Positions 49,580 through 62,471 of a stretch of 64,000 bases of DNA are shown here, piece by piece. Numbering within the stretch: position 1 is the stretch's first letter; each line of letters opens with the position of its first letter. The stretch comes from Ecdyonurus torrentis (lineage: Eukaryota > Arthropoda > Insecta > Ephemeroptera > Heptageniidae), in the NCBI GenBank assembly GCA_949318235.1, contig OX439129.1:2294001-2358000 (forward strand). Direction: 5' to 3'. A model generated the notes under the pieces. That model was not told the origin of the DNA and did not search any database. It worked only from the letters and a program-made list of their open reading frames with translations. Both the position numbers and the translations under genes were made by a program.

Positions 49580-52500
49580 TCAATAACCCAAAAAGTATGC
49601 ATCGGAGCAAAAAAGTTCAAGACATCTTTTTTGTAGAGAATTGAAAAAGCTATGTTTTGAGTTGAATTTGATGTCTGTAGCATTCTTAGTTTCTGAGAAA
49701 TCATCAAAACCAATTTTAATCGTGTAAAAAGTATGATTTTTATCATTCAATAACATTTGGTTCTTGAAATAGAAACTTTGTTTCATGACTCGGTTTGGCT
49801 ACATGATTAGTGAAAACTAAAATTGTCAATAACCCAAAAAGTATGCGTCGGAGCAAAAAAGTTCAAGACATCTTTTTTGTAGAGAATTGAAAAAGCTATG
49901 CTTTGAGTAAAATAGTAAGTCTGTAGCATTCTTAGTTTTTGAGAAATCATCAAAACTAGTTTTAATCGTGTAAAAAGTATGATTTTTATCATTCAATAAC
50001 ATTTGGTTCTTGAAATAAAAACTTTGTTTCATGACTTGGTTTGTCTACATGATGAGTGAAAACTAAAATTGTCAATAACCCAAAAAGTATGCGTCGGAGC
50101 AAAAAAGTTCAAGACATCTTTTTTGTAGAGAATTGAAAAAGCTATGTTTTGAGTAAAATAGTAAGTCTGTAGCGTTCTTAGTTTTTGAGAAATCATCAAA
50201 ACTAGTTTTAATCGTGAAAAAAGTATGATTTTTATCATTCAATAACATTTGGTTCTTGAAATAGAAACTTTGTTTCATGACTTGGTTTGGCTACATGATG
50301 AGTGAAAACTAAAATTGTCAATAACCCAAAAAGTATGCGTCGGAGCAAAAAAGTTCAAGACATCTTTTTTGTAGAGAATTGAAAAAGCTATGCTTTGAGT
50401 AAAATAGTAAGTCTGTAGCGTTCTTAGTTTTTGAGAAATCATCAAAACTAGTTTTAATCGTGAAAAAAGTATGATTTTTATCATTCAATAACATTTGGTT
50501 CTTGAAATAGAAACTTTGTTTCATGACTTGGTTTGGCTACATGATGAGTGAAAACTAAAATTGTCAATAACCCAAAAAGTATGCGTCGGAGCAAAAAAGT
50601 TCAAGACATCTTTTTTGTAGAGAATTGAAAAAGCTATGCTTTGAGTAAAATAGTAAGTCTGTAGCGTTCTTAGTTTTTGAGAAATCATCAAAACTAGTTT
50701 TAATCGTGAAAAAAGTATGATTTTTATCATTTAATAACATTTGGTTCTTGAAATAGAAACTTTGTTTCATGACTTGGTTTGGCTACATGATGAGTGAAAA
50801 CTAAAATTGTCAATAACCCAAAAAGTATGCATCGGAGCAAAAAAGTTCAAGACATCTTTTTTGTAGAGAATTGAAAAAGCTATGTTTTGAGTCGAATTTG
50901 ATGTCTGTAGCATTCTTAGTTTCTAAAAAATCATCAAAACTAGTTTTAATCGTGTAAAAAGTATGATTTTTATCATTCAATAACATTTGGTTCTTGAAAT
51001 AGAAACTTTTTTTCATGACTAGGTTTGGCTACATGATGAGTGAAAACTAAAATTGTCAATTACCCAAAAAGTATGCGTCGGAGCAAAAAAGTTCAAGACA
51101 TCTTTTTTGTAGAGAATTGAAAAAGCTATGCTTTGAGTAAAATAGTAAGTCTGTAGCGTTCTTAGTTTTTGAGAAATCATCAAAACTAGTTTTAATCGTG
51201 AAAAAAGTATGATTTTTATCATTCAATAACATTTGGTTCTTGAAATAGAAACTTTGTTTCATGACTTGGTTTGGCTACATGATGAGTGAAAACTAAAATT
51301 GTCAATAACCCAAAAAGTATGCGTCGGAGCAAAAAAGTTCAAGACATCTTTTTTGTAGAGAATTGAAAAAGCTATGCTTTGAGTAAAATAGTAAGTCTGT
51401 AGCGTTCTTAGTTTTTGAGAAATCATCAAAACTAGTTTTAATCGTGAAAAAAGTATGATTTTTATCATTTAATAACATTTGGTTCTTGAAATAGAAACTT
51501 TGTTTCATGACTTGGTTTGGCTACATGATGAGTGAAAACTAAAATTGTCAATAACCCAAAAAGTATGCGTCGGAGCAAAAAAGTTCAAGACATCTTTTTT
51601 GTAGAGAATTGAAAAAGCTATGTTTTGAGTAAAATAGTAAGTCTGTAGCGTTCTTAGTTTTTGAGAAATCATCAAAACTAGTTTTAATCGTGAAAAAAGT
51701 ATGATTTTTATCATTCAATAACATTTGGTTCTTGAAATAGAAACTTTGTTTCATGACTTGGTTTGGCTACATGATGAGTGAAAACTAAAATTGTCAATAA
51801 CCCAAAAAGTATGCATCGGAGCAAAAAAGTTCAAGACATATTTTTTGTAGAGAATTGAAAAAGCTATGTTTTGAAATAAATAGTAAGTCTGTAGCGTTCT
51901 TAGTTTTTGAGAAATCATCAAAACTAGTTTTAATCGTGAAAAAAGTATGATTTTTATCATTTAATAACATTTGGTTCTTGAAATAGAAACTTTGTTTCAT
52001 GACTAGGTTTGGCTACATGATGAGTGAAAACTAAAATTGTCAATAACCCAAAAAGTATGCATCGGAGCAAAAAAGTTCAAGACATCTTTTTTGTAGAGAA
52101 TTGAAAAAGCTATGTTTTGAGTTGAATTTGATGTCTGTAGCATTCTTAGTTTCTGAGAAATCATCAAAACCAATTTTAATCGTGTAAAAAGTATGATTTT
52201 TATCATTCAATAACATTTGGTTCTTGAAATAGAAACTTTGTTTCATGACTCGGTTTGGCTACATGATTAGTGAAAACTAAAATTGTCAATAACCCAAAAA
52301 GTATGCGTCGGAGCAAAAAAGTTCAAGACATCTTTTTTGTAGAGAATTGAAAAAGCTATGCTTTGAGTAAAATAGTAAGTCTGTAGCATTCTTAGTTTTT
52401 GAGAAATCATCAAAACTAGTTTTAATCGTGTAAAAAGTATGATTTTTATCATTCAATAACATTTGGTTCTTGAAATAAAAACTTTGTTTCATGACTTGGT

Positions 52501-52799
52501 TTGTCTACATGATGAGTGAAAACTAAAATTGTCAATAACCCAAAAAGTATGCGTCGGAGCAAAAAAGTTCAAGACATCTTTTTTGTAGAGAATTGAAAAA
52601 GCTATGTTTTGAGTAAAATAGTAAGTCTGTAGCGTTCTTAGTTTTTGAGAAATCATCAAAACTAGTTTTAATCGTGAAAAAAGTATGATTTTTATCATTC
52701 AATAACATTTGGTTCTTGAAATAGAAACTTTGTTTCATGACTTGGTTTGGCTACATGATGAGTGAAAACTAAAATTGTCAATAACCCAAAAAGTATGCA
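47863..52799. repeat. 10-monomer tandem duplication (offset 2,460 bp)
   Basis: The series 10-2-20-10-10-19-13-7-10 starting at 48,104 recurs starting at 50,564. The match begins after tcaattaccc at 47,858 faces tcaataaccc at 50,318, and ends where gcgtcgg (50,318 copy) faces gcatcgg (52,778 copy). It overlaps the 8-mer pair, showing at least two successive register-shifted duplications at one place. Confidence 0.78.
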
Positions 52800-55585
52800 T
52801 CGGAGCAAAAAAGTTCAAGACATCTTTTTTGTAGAGAATTGAAAAAGCTATGTTTTGAGTTGAATTTGATGTCTGTAGCATTCTTAGTTTCTGAGAAATC
52901 ATCAAAACTAGTTTTAATCGTGTAAAAAGTATGATTTTTATCATTCAATAACATTTGGTTCTTGAAATAGAAACTTTGTTTCATGACTCGGTTTGGCTAC
53001 ATGATTAGTGAAAACTAAAATTGTCAATAACCCAAAAAGTATGCGTCGGAGCAAAAAAGTTCAAGACATCTTTTTTGTAGAGAATTGAAAAAGCTATGCT
53101 TTGAGTAAAATAGTAAGTCTGTAGCGTTCTTAGTTTTTGAGAAATCATCAAAACTAGTTTTAATCGTGAAAAAAGTATGATTTTTATCATTTAATAACAT
53201 TTGGTTCTTGAAATAGAAACTTTGTTTCATGACTTGGTTTGGCTACATGATGAGTGAAAACTAAAATTGTCAATAACCCAAAAAGTATGCATCGGAGCAA
53301 AAAAGTTCAAGACATCTTTTTTGTAGAGAATTGAAAAAGCTATGTTTTGAGTTGAATTTGATGTCTGTAGCATTCTTAGTTTCTGAGAAATCATCAAAAC
53401 CAATTTTAATCGTGTAAAAAGTATGATTTTTATCATTCAATAACATTTGGTTCTTGAAATAGAAACTTTGTTTCATGACTCGGTTTGGCTACATGATTAG
53501 TGAAAACTAAAATTGTCAATAACCCAAAAAGTATGCGTCGGAGCAAAAAAGTTCAAGACATCTTTTTTGTAGAGAATTGAAAAAGCTATGCTTTGAGTAA
53601 AATAGTAAGTCTGTAGCATTCTTAGTTTTTGAGAAATCATCAAAACTAGTTTTAATCGTGTAAAAAGTATGATTTTTATCATTCAATAACATTTGGTTCT
53701 TGAAATAAAAACTTTGTTTCATGACTTGGTTTGTCTACATGATGAGTGAAAACTAAAATTGTCAATAACCCAAAAAGTATGCGTCGGAGCAAAAAAGTTC
53801 AAGACATCTTTTTTGTAGAGAATTGAAAAAGCTATGTTTTGAGTAAAATAGTAAGTCTGTAGCGTTCTTAGTTTTTGAGAAATCATCAAAACTAGTTTTA
53901 ATCGTGAAAAAAGTATGATTTTTATCATTCAATAACATTTGGTTCTTGAAATAGAAACTTTGTTTCATGACTTGGTTTGGCTACATGATGAGTGAAAACT
54001 AAAATTGTCAATAACCCAAAAAGTATGCATCGGAGCAAAAAAGTTCAAGACATCTTTTTTGTAGAGAATTGAAAAAGCTATGTTTTGAGTTGAATTTGAT
54101 GTCTGTAGCATTCTTAGTTTCTGAGAAATCATCAAAACCAATTTTAATCGTGTAAAAAGTATGATTTTTATCATTCAATAACATTTGGTTCTTGAAATAG
54201 AAACTTTGTTTCATGACTCGGTTTGGCTACATGATTAGTGAAAACTAAAATTGTCAATAACCCAAAAAGTATGCGTCGGAGCAAAAAAGTTCAAGACATC
54301 TTTTTTGTAGAGAATTGAAAAAGCTATGCTTTGAGTAAAATAGTAAGTCTGTAGCATTCTTAGTTTTTGAGAAATCATCAAAACTAGTTTTAATCGTGTA
54401 AAAAGTATGATTTTTATCATTCAATAACATTTGGTTCTTGAAATAAAAACTTTGTTTCATGACTTGGTTTGTCTACATGATGAGTGAAAACTAAAATTGT
54501 CAATAACCCAAAAAGTATGCGTCGGAGCAAAAAAGTTCAAGACATCTTTTTTGTAGAGAATTGAAAAAGCTATGTTTTGAGTAAAATAGTAAGTCTGTAG
54601 CGTTCTTAGTTTTTGAGAAATCATCAAAACTAGTTTTAATCGTGAAAAAAGTATGATTTTTATCATTCAATAACATTTGGTTCTTGAAATAGAAACTTTG
54701 TTTCATGACTTGGTTTGGCTACATGATGAGTGAAAACTAAAATTGTCAATAACCCAAAAAGTATGCATCGGAGCAAAAAAGTTCAAGACATCTTTTTTGT
54801 AGAGAATTGAAAAAGCTATGTTTTGAGTTGAATTTGATGTCTGTAGCATTCTTAGTTTCTGAGAAATCATCAAAACTAGTTTTAATCGTGTAAAAAGTAT
54901 GATTTTTATCATTCAATAACATTTGGTTCTTGAAATAGAAACTTTGTTTCATGACTCGGTTTGGCTACATGATTAGTGAAAACTAAAATTGTCAATAACC
55001 CAAAAAGTATGCGTCGGAGCAAAAAAGTTCAAGACATCTTTTTTGTAGAGAATTGAAAAAGCTATGCTTTGAGTAAAATAGTAAGTCTGTAGCGTTCTTA
55101 GTTTTTGAGAAATCATCAAAACTAGTTTTAATCGTGAAAAAAGTATGATTTTTATCATTTAATAACATTTGGTTCTTGAAATAGAAACTTTGTTTCATGA
55201 CTTGGTTTGGCTACATGATGAGTGAAAACTAAAATTGTCAATAACCCAAAAAGTATGCATCGGAGCAAAAAAGTTCAAGACATCTTTTTTGTAGAGAATT
55301 GAAAAAGCTATGTTTTGAGTTGAATTTGATGTCTGTAGCATTCTTAGTTTCTGAGAAATCATCAAAACCAATTTTAATCATGTAAAAAGTATGATTTTTA
55401 TCATTCAATAACATTTGGTTCTTGAAATAGAAACTTTGTTTCATGACTCGGTTTGGCTACATGATTAGTGAAAACTAAAATTGTCAATAACCCAAAAAGT
55501 ATGCGTCGGAGCAAAAAAGTTCAAGACATCTTTTTTGTAGAGAATTGAAAAAGCTATGCTTTGAGTAAAATAGTAAGTCTGTAGC
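51880..55585. repeat. 3.7-kb duplication, copy 2
   Basis: Partner of 37,612-41,317. One visible substitution separates the copies over 3.7 kb. It overlaps the start of the 11,562-bp-offset duplication near 54,473, so segments from around 38-41 kb and around 43-49 kb are joined here in a new order. Confidence 0.82.
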
Positions 55586-58500
55586 ATTCTTAGTTTTTGA
55601 GAAATCATCAAAACTAGTTTGAATCGTGTAAAAAGTATGATTTTTATCATTCAATAACATTTGGTTCTTGAAATAAAAACTTTGTTTCATGACTTGGTTT
55701 GGCTACATGATGAGTGAAAACTAAAATTGTCAATAACCCAAAAAGTATGCGTCGGAGCAAAAAAGTTCAAGACATCTTTTTTGTAGAGAATTGAAAAAGC
55801 TATGCTTTGAGTAAAATAGTAAGTCTGTAGCATTCTTAGTTTTTGAGAAATCATCAAAACTAGTTTGAATCGTGAAAAAAGTATGATTTTTATCATTCAA
55901 TAACATTTGGTTCTTGAAATAGAAACTTTGTTTCATGACTCGGTTTGGCTACATGATTAGTGAAAACTAAAATTGTCAATAACCCAAAAAGTATGCGTCG
56001 GAGCAAAAAAGTTCAAGACATCTTTTTTGTAGAGAATTGAAAAAGCTATGCTTTGAGTAAAATAGTAAGTCTGTAGCGTTCTTAGTTTTTGAGAAATCAT
56101 CAAAACTAGTTTTAATCGTGAAAAAAGTATGATTTTTATCATTCAATAACATTTGGTTCTTGAAATAGAAACTTTGTTTAATGACTTGGTTTGGCTACAT
56201 GATTAGTGAAAACTAAAATTGTCAATAACCCAAAAAGTATGCGTCGGAGCAAAAAAGTTCAAGACATATTTTTTGTAGAGAATTGAAAAAGCTATGTTTT
56301 GAGTTGAATTTGATGTCTGTAGCATTCTTAGTTTCTGAGAAATCATCAAAACTAGTTTTAATCGTGTAAAAAGTATGATTTTTATCATTCAATAACATTT
56401 GGTTCTTGAAATAGAAACTTTGTTTCATGACTCGGTTTGGCTACATGATTAGTGAAAACTAAAATTGTCAATAACCCAAAAAGTATGCGTCGGAGCAAAA
56501 AAGTTCAAGACATCTTTTTTGTAGAGAATTGAAAAAGCTATGCTTTGAGTAAAATAGTAAGTCTGTAGCGTTCTTAGTTTTTGAGAAATCATCAAAACTA
56601 GTTTTAATCGTGAAAAAAGTATGATTTTTATCATTTAATAACATTTGGTTCTTGAAATAGAAACTTTGTTTCATGACTTGGTTTGGCTACATGATGAGTG
56701 AAAACTAAAATTGTCAATAACCCAAAAAGTATGCATCGGAGCAAAAAAGTTCAAGACATCTTTTTTGTAGAGAATTGAAAAAGCTATGTTTTGAGTTGAA
56801 TTTGATGTCTGTAGCATTCTTAGTTTCTGAGAAATCATCAAAACCAATTTTAATCATGTAAAAAGTATGATTTTTATCATTCAATAACATTTGGTTCTTG
56901 AAATAGAAACTTTGTTTCATGACTCGGTTTGGCTACATGATTAGTGAAAACTAAAATTGTCAATAACCCAAAAAGTATGCGTCGGAGCAAAAAAGTTCAA
57001 GACATCTTTTTTGTAGAGAATTGAAAAAGCTATGCTTTGAGTAAAATAGTAAGTCTGTAGCATTCTTAGTTTTTGAGAAATCATCAAAACTAGTTTGAAT
57101 CGTGTAAAAAGTATGATTTTTATCATTCAATAACATTTGGTTCTTGAAATAAAAACTTTGTTTCATGACTTGGTTTGGCTACATGATGAGTGAAAACTAA
57201 AATTGTCAATAACCCAAAAAGTATGCGTCGGAGCAAAAAAGTTCAAGACATCTTTTTTGTAGAGAATTGAAAAAGCTATGTTTTGAGTCGAATTTGATGT
57301 CTGTAGCATTCTTAGTTTCTAAAAAATCATCAAAACTAGTTTTAATCGTGTAAAAAGTATGATTTTTATCATTCAATAACATTTGGTTCTTGAAATAGAA
57401 ACTTTTTTTCATGACTAGGTTTGGCTACATGATGAGTGAAAACTAAAATTGTCAATTACCCAAAAAGTATGCGTCGGAGCAAAAAAGTTCAAGACATCTT
57501 TTTTGTAGAGAATTGAAAAAGCTATGCTTTGAGTAAAATAGTAAGTCTGTAGCGTTCTTAGTTTTTGAGAAATCATCAAAACTAGTTTTAATCGTGAAAA
57601 AAGTATGATTTTTATCATTCAATAACATTTGGTTCTTGAAATAGAAACTTTGTTTCATGACTTGGTTTGGCTACATGATGAGTGAAAACTAAAATTGTCA
57701 ATAACCCAAAAAGTATGCGTCGGAGCAAAAAAGTTCAAGACATCTTTTTTGTAGAGAATTGAAAAAGCTATGCTTTGAGTAAAATAGTAAGTCTGTAGCG
57801 TTCTTAGTTTTTGAGAAATCATCAAAACTAGTTTTAATCGTAAAAAAAGTATGATTTTTATCATTTAATAACATTTGGTTCTTGAAATAGAAACTTTGTT
57901 TCATGACTTGGTTTGGCTACATGATGAGTGAAAACTAAAATTGTCAATAACCCAAAAAGTATGCATCGGAGCAAAAAAGTTCAAGACATCTTTTTTGTAG
58001 AGAATTGAAAAAGCTATGTTTTGAGTCGAATTTGATGTCTGTAGCATTCTTAGTTTCTAAAAAATCATCAAAACTAGTTTTAATCGTGTAAAAAGTATGA
58101 TTTTTATCATTCAATAACATTTGGTTCTTGAAATAGAAACTTTTTTTCATGACTAGGTTTGGCTACATGATGAGTGAAAACTAAAATTGTCAATTACCCA
58201 AAAAGTATGCGTCGGAGCAAAAAAGTTCAAGACATCTTTTTTGTAGAGAATTGAAAAAGCTATGCTTTGAGTAAAATAGTAAGTCTGTAGCGTTCTTAGT
58301 TTTTGAGAAATCATCAAAACTAGTTTTAATCGTGAAAAAAGTATGATTTTTATCATTCAATAACATTTGGTTCTTGAAATAGAAACTTTGTTTCATGACT
58401 TGGTTTGGCTACATGATGAGTGAAAACTAAAATTGTCAATAACCCAAAAAGTATGCGTCGGAGCAAAAAAGTTCAAGACATCTTTTTTGTAGAGAATTGA

Positions 58501-61063
58501 AAAAGCTATGCTTTGAGTAAAATAGTAAGTCTGTAGCGTTCTTAGTTTTTGAGAAATCATCAAAACTAGTTTTAATCGTGAAAAAAGTATGATTTTTATC
58601 ATTTAATAACATTTGGTTCTTGAAATAGAAACTTTGTTTCATGACTTGGTTTGGCTACATGATGAGTGAAAACTAAAATTGTCAATAACCCAAAAAGTAT
58701 GCGTCGGAGCAAAAAAGTTCAAGACATCTTTTTTGTAGAGAATTGAAAAAGCTATGTTTTGAGTAAAATAGTAAGTCTGTAGCGTTCTTAGTTTTTGAGA
58801 AATCATCAAAACTAGTTTTAATCGTGAAAAAAGTATGATTTTTATCATTCAATAACATTTGGTTCTTGAAATAGAAACTTTGTTTCATGACTTGGTTTGG
58901 CTACATGATGAGTGAAAACTAAAATTGTCAATAACCCAAAAAGTATGCATCGGAGCAAAAAAGTTCAAGACATATTTTTTGTAGAGAATTGAAAAAGCTA
59001 TGTTTTGAAATAAATAGTAAGTCTGTAGCGTTCTTAGTTTTTGAGAAATCATCAAAACTAGTTTTAATCGTGAAAAAAGTATGATTTTTATCATTCAATA
59101 ACATTTGGTTCTTGAAATAGAAACTTTGTTTCATGACTCGGTTTGGCTACATGATTAGTGAAAACTAAAATTGTCAATAACCCAAAAAGTATGCGTCGGA
59201 GCAAAAAAGTTCAAGACATCTTTTTTGTAGAGAATTGAAAAAGCTATGTTTTGAGTCGAATTTGATGTCTGTAGCATTCTTAGTTTCTAAAAAATCATCA
59301 AAACTAGTTTTAATCGTGTAAAAAGTATGATTTTTATCATTCAATAACATTTGGTTCTTGAAATAGAAACTTTTTTTCATGACTAGGTTTGGCTACATGA
59401 TGAGTGAAAACTAAAATTGTCAATTACCCAAAAAGTATGCGTCGGAGCAAAAAAGTTCAAGACATCTTTTTTGTAGAGAATTGAAAAAGCTATGCTTTGA
59501 GTAAAATAGTAAGTCTGTAGCGTTCTTAGTTTTTGAGAAATCATCAAAACTAGTTTTAATCGTGAAAAAAGTATGATTTTTATCATTCAATAACATTTGG
59601 TTCTTGAAATAGAAACTTTGTTTCATGACTTGGTTTGGCTACATGATGAGTGAAAACTAAAATTGTCAATAACCCAAAAAGTATGCGTCGGAGCAAAAAA
59701 GTTCAAGACATCTTTTTTGTAGAGAATTGAAAAAGCTATGCTTTGAGTAAAATAGTAAGTCTGTAGCGTTCTTAGTTTTTGAGAAATCATCAAAACTAGT
59801 TTTAATCGTGAAAAAAGTATGATTTTTATCATTTAATAACATTTGGTTCTTGAAATAGAAACTTTGTTTCATGACTTGGTTTGGCTACATGATGAGTGAA
59901 AACTAAAATTGTCAATAACCCAAAAAGTATGCATCGGAGCAAAAAAGTTCAAGACATCTTTTTTGTAGAGAATTGAAAAAGCTATGTTTTGAGTCGAATT
60001 TGATGTCTGTAGCATTCTTAGTTTCTAAAAAATCATCAAAACTAGTTTTAATCGTGTAAAAAGTATGATTTTTATCATTCAATAACATTTGGTTCTTGAA
60101 ATAGAAACTTTTTTTCATGACTAGGTTTGGCTACATGATGAGTGAAAACTAAAATTGTCAATTACCCAAAAAGTATGCGTCGGAGCAAAAAAGTTCAAGA
60201 CATCTTTTTTGTAGAGAATTGAAAAAGCTATGCTTTGAGTAAAATAGTAAGTCTGTAGCGTTCTTAGTTTTTGAGAAATCATCAAAACTAGTTTTAATCG
60301 TGAAAAAAGTATGATTTTTATCATTCAATAACATTTGGTTCTTGAAATAGAAACTTTGTTTCATGACTTGGTTTGGCTACATGATGAGTGAAAACTAAAA
60401 TTGTCAATAACCCAAAAAGTATGCGTCGGAGCAAAAAAGTTCAAGACATCTTTTTTGTAGAGAATTGAAAAAGCTATGCTTTGAGTAAAATAGTAAGTCT
60501 GTAGCGTTCTTAGTTTTTGAGAAATCATCAAAACTAGTTTTAATCGTGAAAAAAGTATGATTTTTATCATTTAATAACATTTGGTTCTTGAAATAGAAAC
60601 TTTGTTTCATGACTTGGTTTGGCTACATGATGAGTGAAAACTAAAATTGTCAATAACCCAAAAAGTATGCGTCGGAGCAAAAAAGTTCAAGACATCTTTT
60701 TTGTAGAGAATTGAAAAAGCTATGTTTTGAGTAAAATAGTAAGTCTGTAGCGTTCTTAGTTTTTGAGAAATCATCAAAACTAGTTTTAATCGTGAAAAAA
60801 GTATGATTTTTATCATTCAATAACATTTGGTTCTTGAAATAGAAACTTTGTTTCATGACTTGGTTTGGCTACATGATGAGTGAAAACTAAAATTGTCAAT
60901 AACCCAAAAAGTATGCATCGGAGCAAAAAAGTTCAAGACATATTTTTTGTAGAGAATTGAAAAAGCTATGTTTTGAAATAAATAGTAAGTCTGTAGCGTT
61001 CTTAGTTTTTGAGAAATCATCAAAACTAGTTTTAATCGTGAAAAAAGTATGATTTTTATCATT
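54473..61063. repeat. 6.6-kb duplication, copy 2
   Basis: Partner of 42,911-49,501. Contains the private change tcgtaaaaaaag in the monomer at 57,698. It is the largest near-identical segment in the window and is continuous on its right with the 24,352-bp-offset duplication. Confidence 0.85.
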
Positions 61064-61141
61064 CAATAACATTTGGTTCTTGAAATAGAAACTTTGTTTC
61101 ATGACTCGGTTTGGCTACATGATTAGTGAAAACTAAAATTG
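57206..61141. repeat. 8-monomer higher-order unit in tandem, second pair (2 x 1,968 bp)
   Basis: Units start at 57,206 and 59,174, each 2-20-10-2-20-10-10-19. Both end in cattcaa and gactcgg with gattag, unlike the unit at 47,612 whose last copy ends with catttaa and gactagg. The last unit is followed by type 5 and the 244-bp copy. Confidence 0.85.
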
Positions 61142-62471
61142 TCAATAACCCAAAAAGTATGCGTCGGAGCAAAAAAGTTCAAGACATCTTTTTTGTAGAG
61201 AATTGAAAAAGCTATGTTTTGAGTTGAATTTGATGTCTGTAGCATTCTTAGTTTCTGAGAAATCATCAAAACTAGTTTTAATCGTGTAAAAAGTATGATT
61301 TTTATCATTCAATAACATTTGGTTCTTGAAATAAAAACTTTGTTTCATGACTTGGTTTGGCTACATGATGAGTGAAAACTAAAATTGTCAATAACCCAAA
61401 AAGTATGCGTCGGAGCAAAAAAGTTCAAGACATCTTTTTTGTAGAGAATTGAAAAAGCTATGTTTTGAGTCGAATTTGATGTCTGTAGCATTCTTAGTTT
61501 CTAAAAAATCATCAAAACTAGTTTTAATCGTGTAAAAAGTGATTTTTATCATTCAATAACATTTGGTTCTTGAAATAGAAACTTTTTTTCATGACTAGGT
61601 TTGGCTACATGATGAGTGAAAACTAAAATTGTCAATTACCCAAAAAGTATGCGTCGGAGCAAAAAAGTTCAAGACATCTTTTTTGTAGAGAATTGAAAAA
61701 GCTATGCTTTGAGTAAAATAGTAAGTCTGTAGCGTTCTTAGTTTTTGAGAAATCATCAAAACTAGTTTTAATCGTGAAAAAAGTATGATTTTTATCATTC
61801 AATAACATTTGGTTCTTGAAATAGAAACTTTGTTTCATGACTTGGTTTGGCTACATGATGAGTGAAAACTAAAATTGTCAATAACCCAAAAAGTATGCGT
61901 CGGAGCAAAAAAGTTCAAGACATCTTTTTTGTAGAGAATTGAAAAAGCTATGCTTTGAGTAAAATAGTAAGTCTGTAGCGTTCTTAGTTTTTGAGAAATC
62001 ATCAAAACTAGTTTTAATCGTGAAAAAAGTATGATTTTTATCATTTAATAACATTTGGTTCTTGAAATAGAAACTTTGTTTCATGACTAGGTTTGGCTAC
62101 ATGATGAGTGAAAACTAAAATTGTCAATAACCCAAAAAGTATGCATCGGAGCAAAAAAGTTCAAGACATCTTTTTTGTAGAGAATTGAAAAAGCTATGTT
62201 TTGAGTTGAATTTGATGTCTGTAGCATTCTTAGTTTCTGAGAAATCATCAAAACCAATTTTAATCGTGTAAAAAGTATGATTTTTATCATTCAATAACAT
62301 TTGGTTCTTGAAATAGAAACTTTGTTTCATGACTCGGTTTGGCTACATGATTAGTGAAAACTAAAATTGTCAATAACCCAAAAAGTATGCGTCGGAGCAA
62401 AAAAGTTCAAGACATCTTTTTTGTAGAGAATTGAAAAAGCTATGCTTTGAGTAAAATAGTAAGTCTGTAGC
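59937..62471. repeat. 2.5-kb duplication bearing the 2-bp deletion, copy 2
   Basis: Partner of 35,585-38,119. Its upstream part also belongs to the 11,562-bp-offset duplication, so this place is where two independent long-range duplications join: left context shared with 42.9-49.5 kb and right context shared with 35.6-38.1 kb. The junction lies inside the shared series 2-20-10-10-19, between about 59.9 and 61.1 kb. Confidence 0.82.
61388..61631. repeat. 244-bp monomer with 2-bp deletion (type 2), second copy
   Basis: Same deletion at the same site, between 61,540 and 61,541, exactly 24,352 bp from the first. Flanking monomers (type 5 before, type 20 after) are also the same, so this is a copy of the 37,036 monomer by segmental duplication rather than an independent slip. 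Confidence 0.95.
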
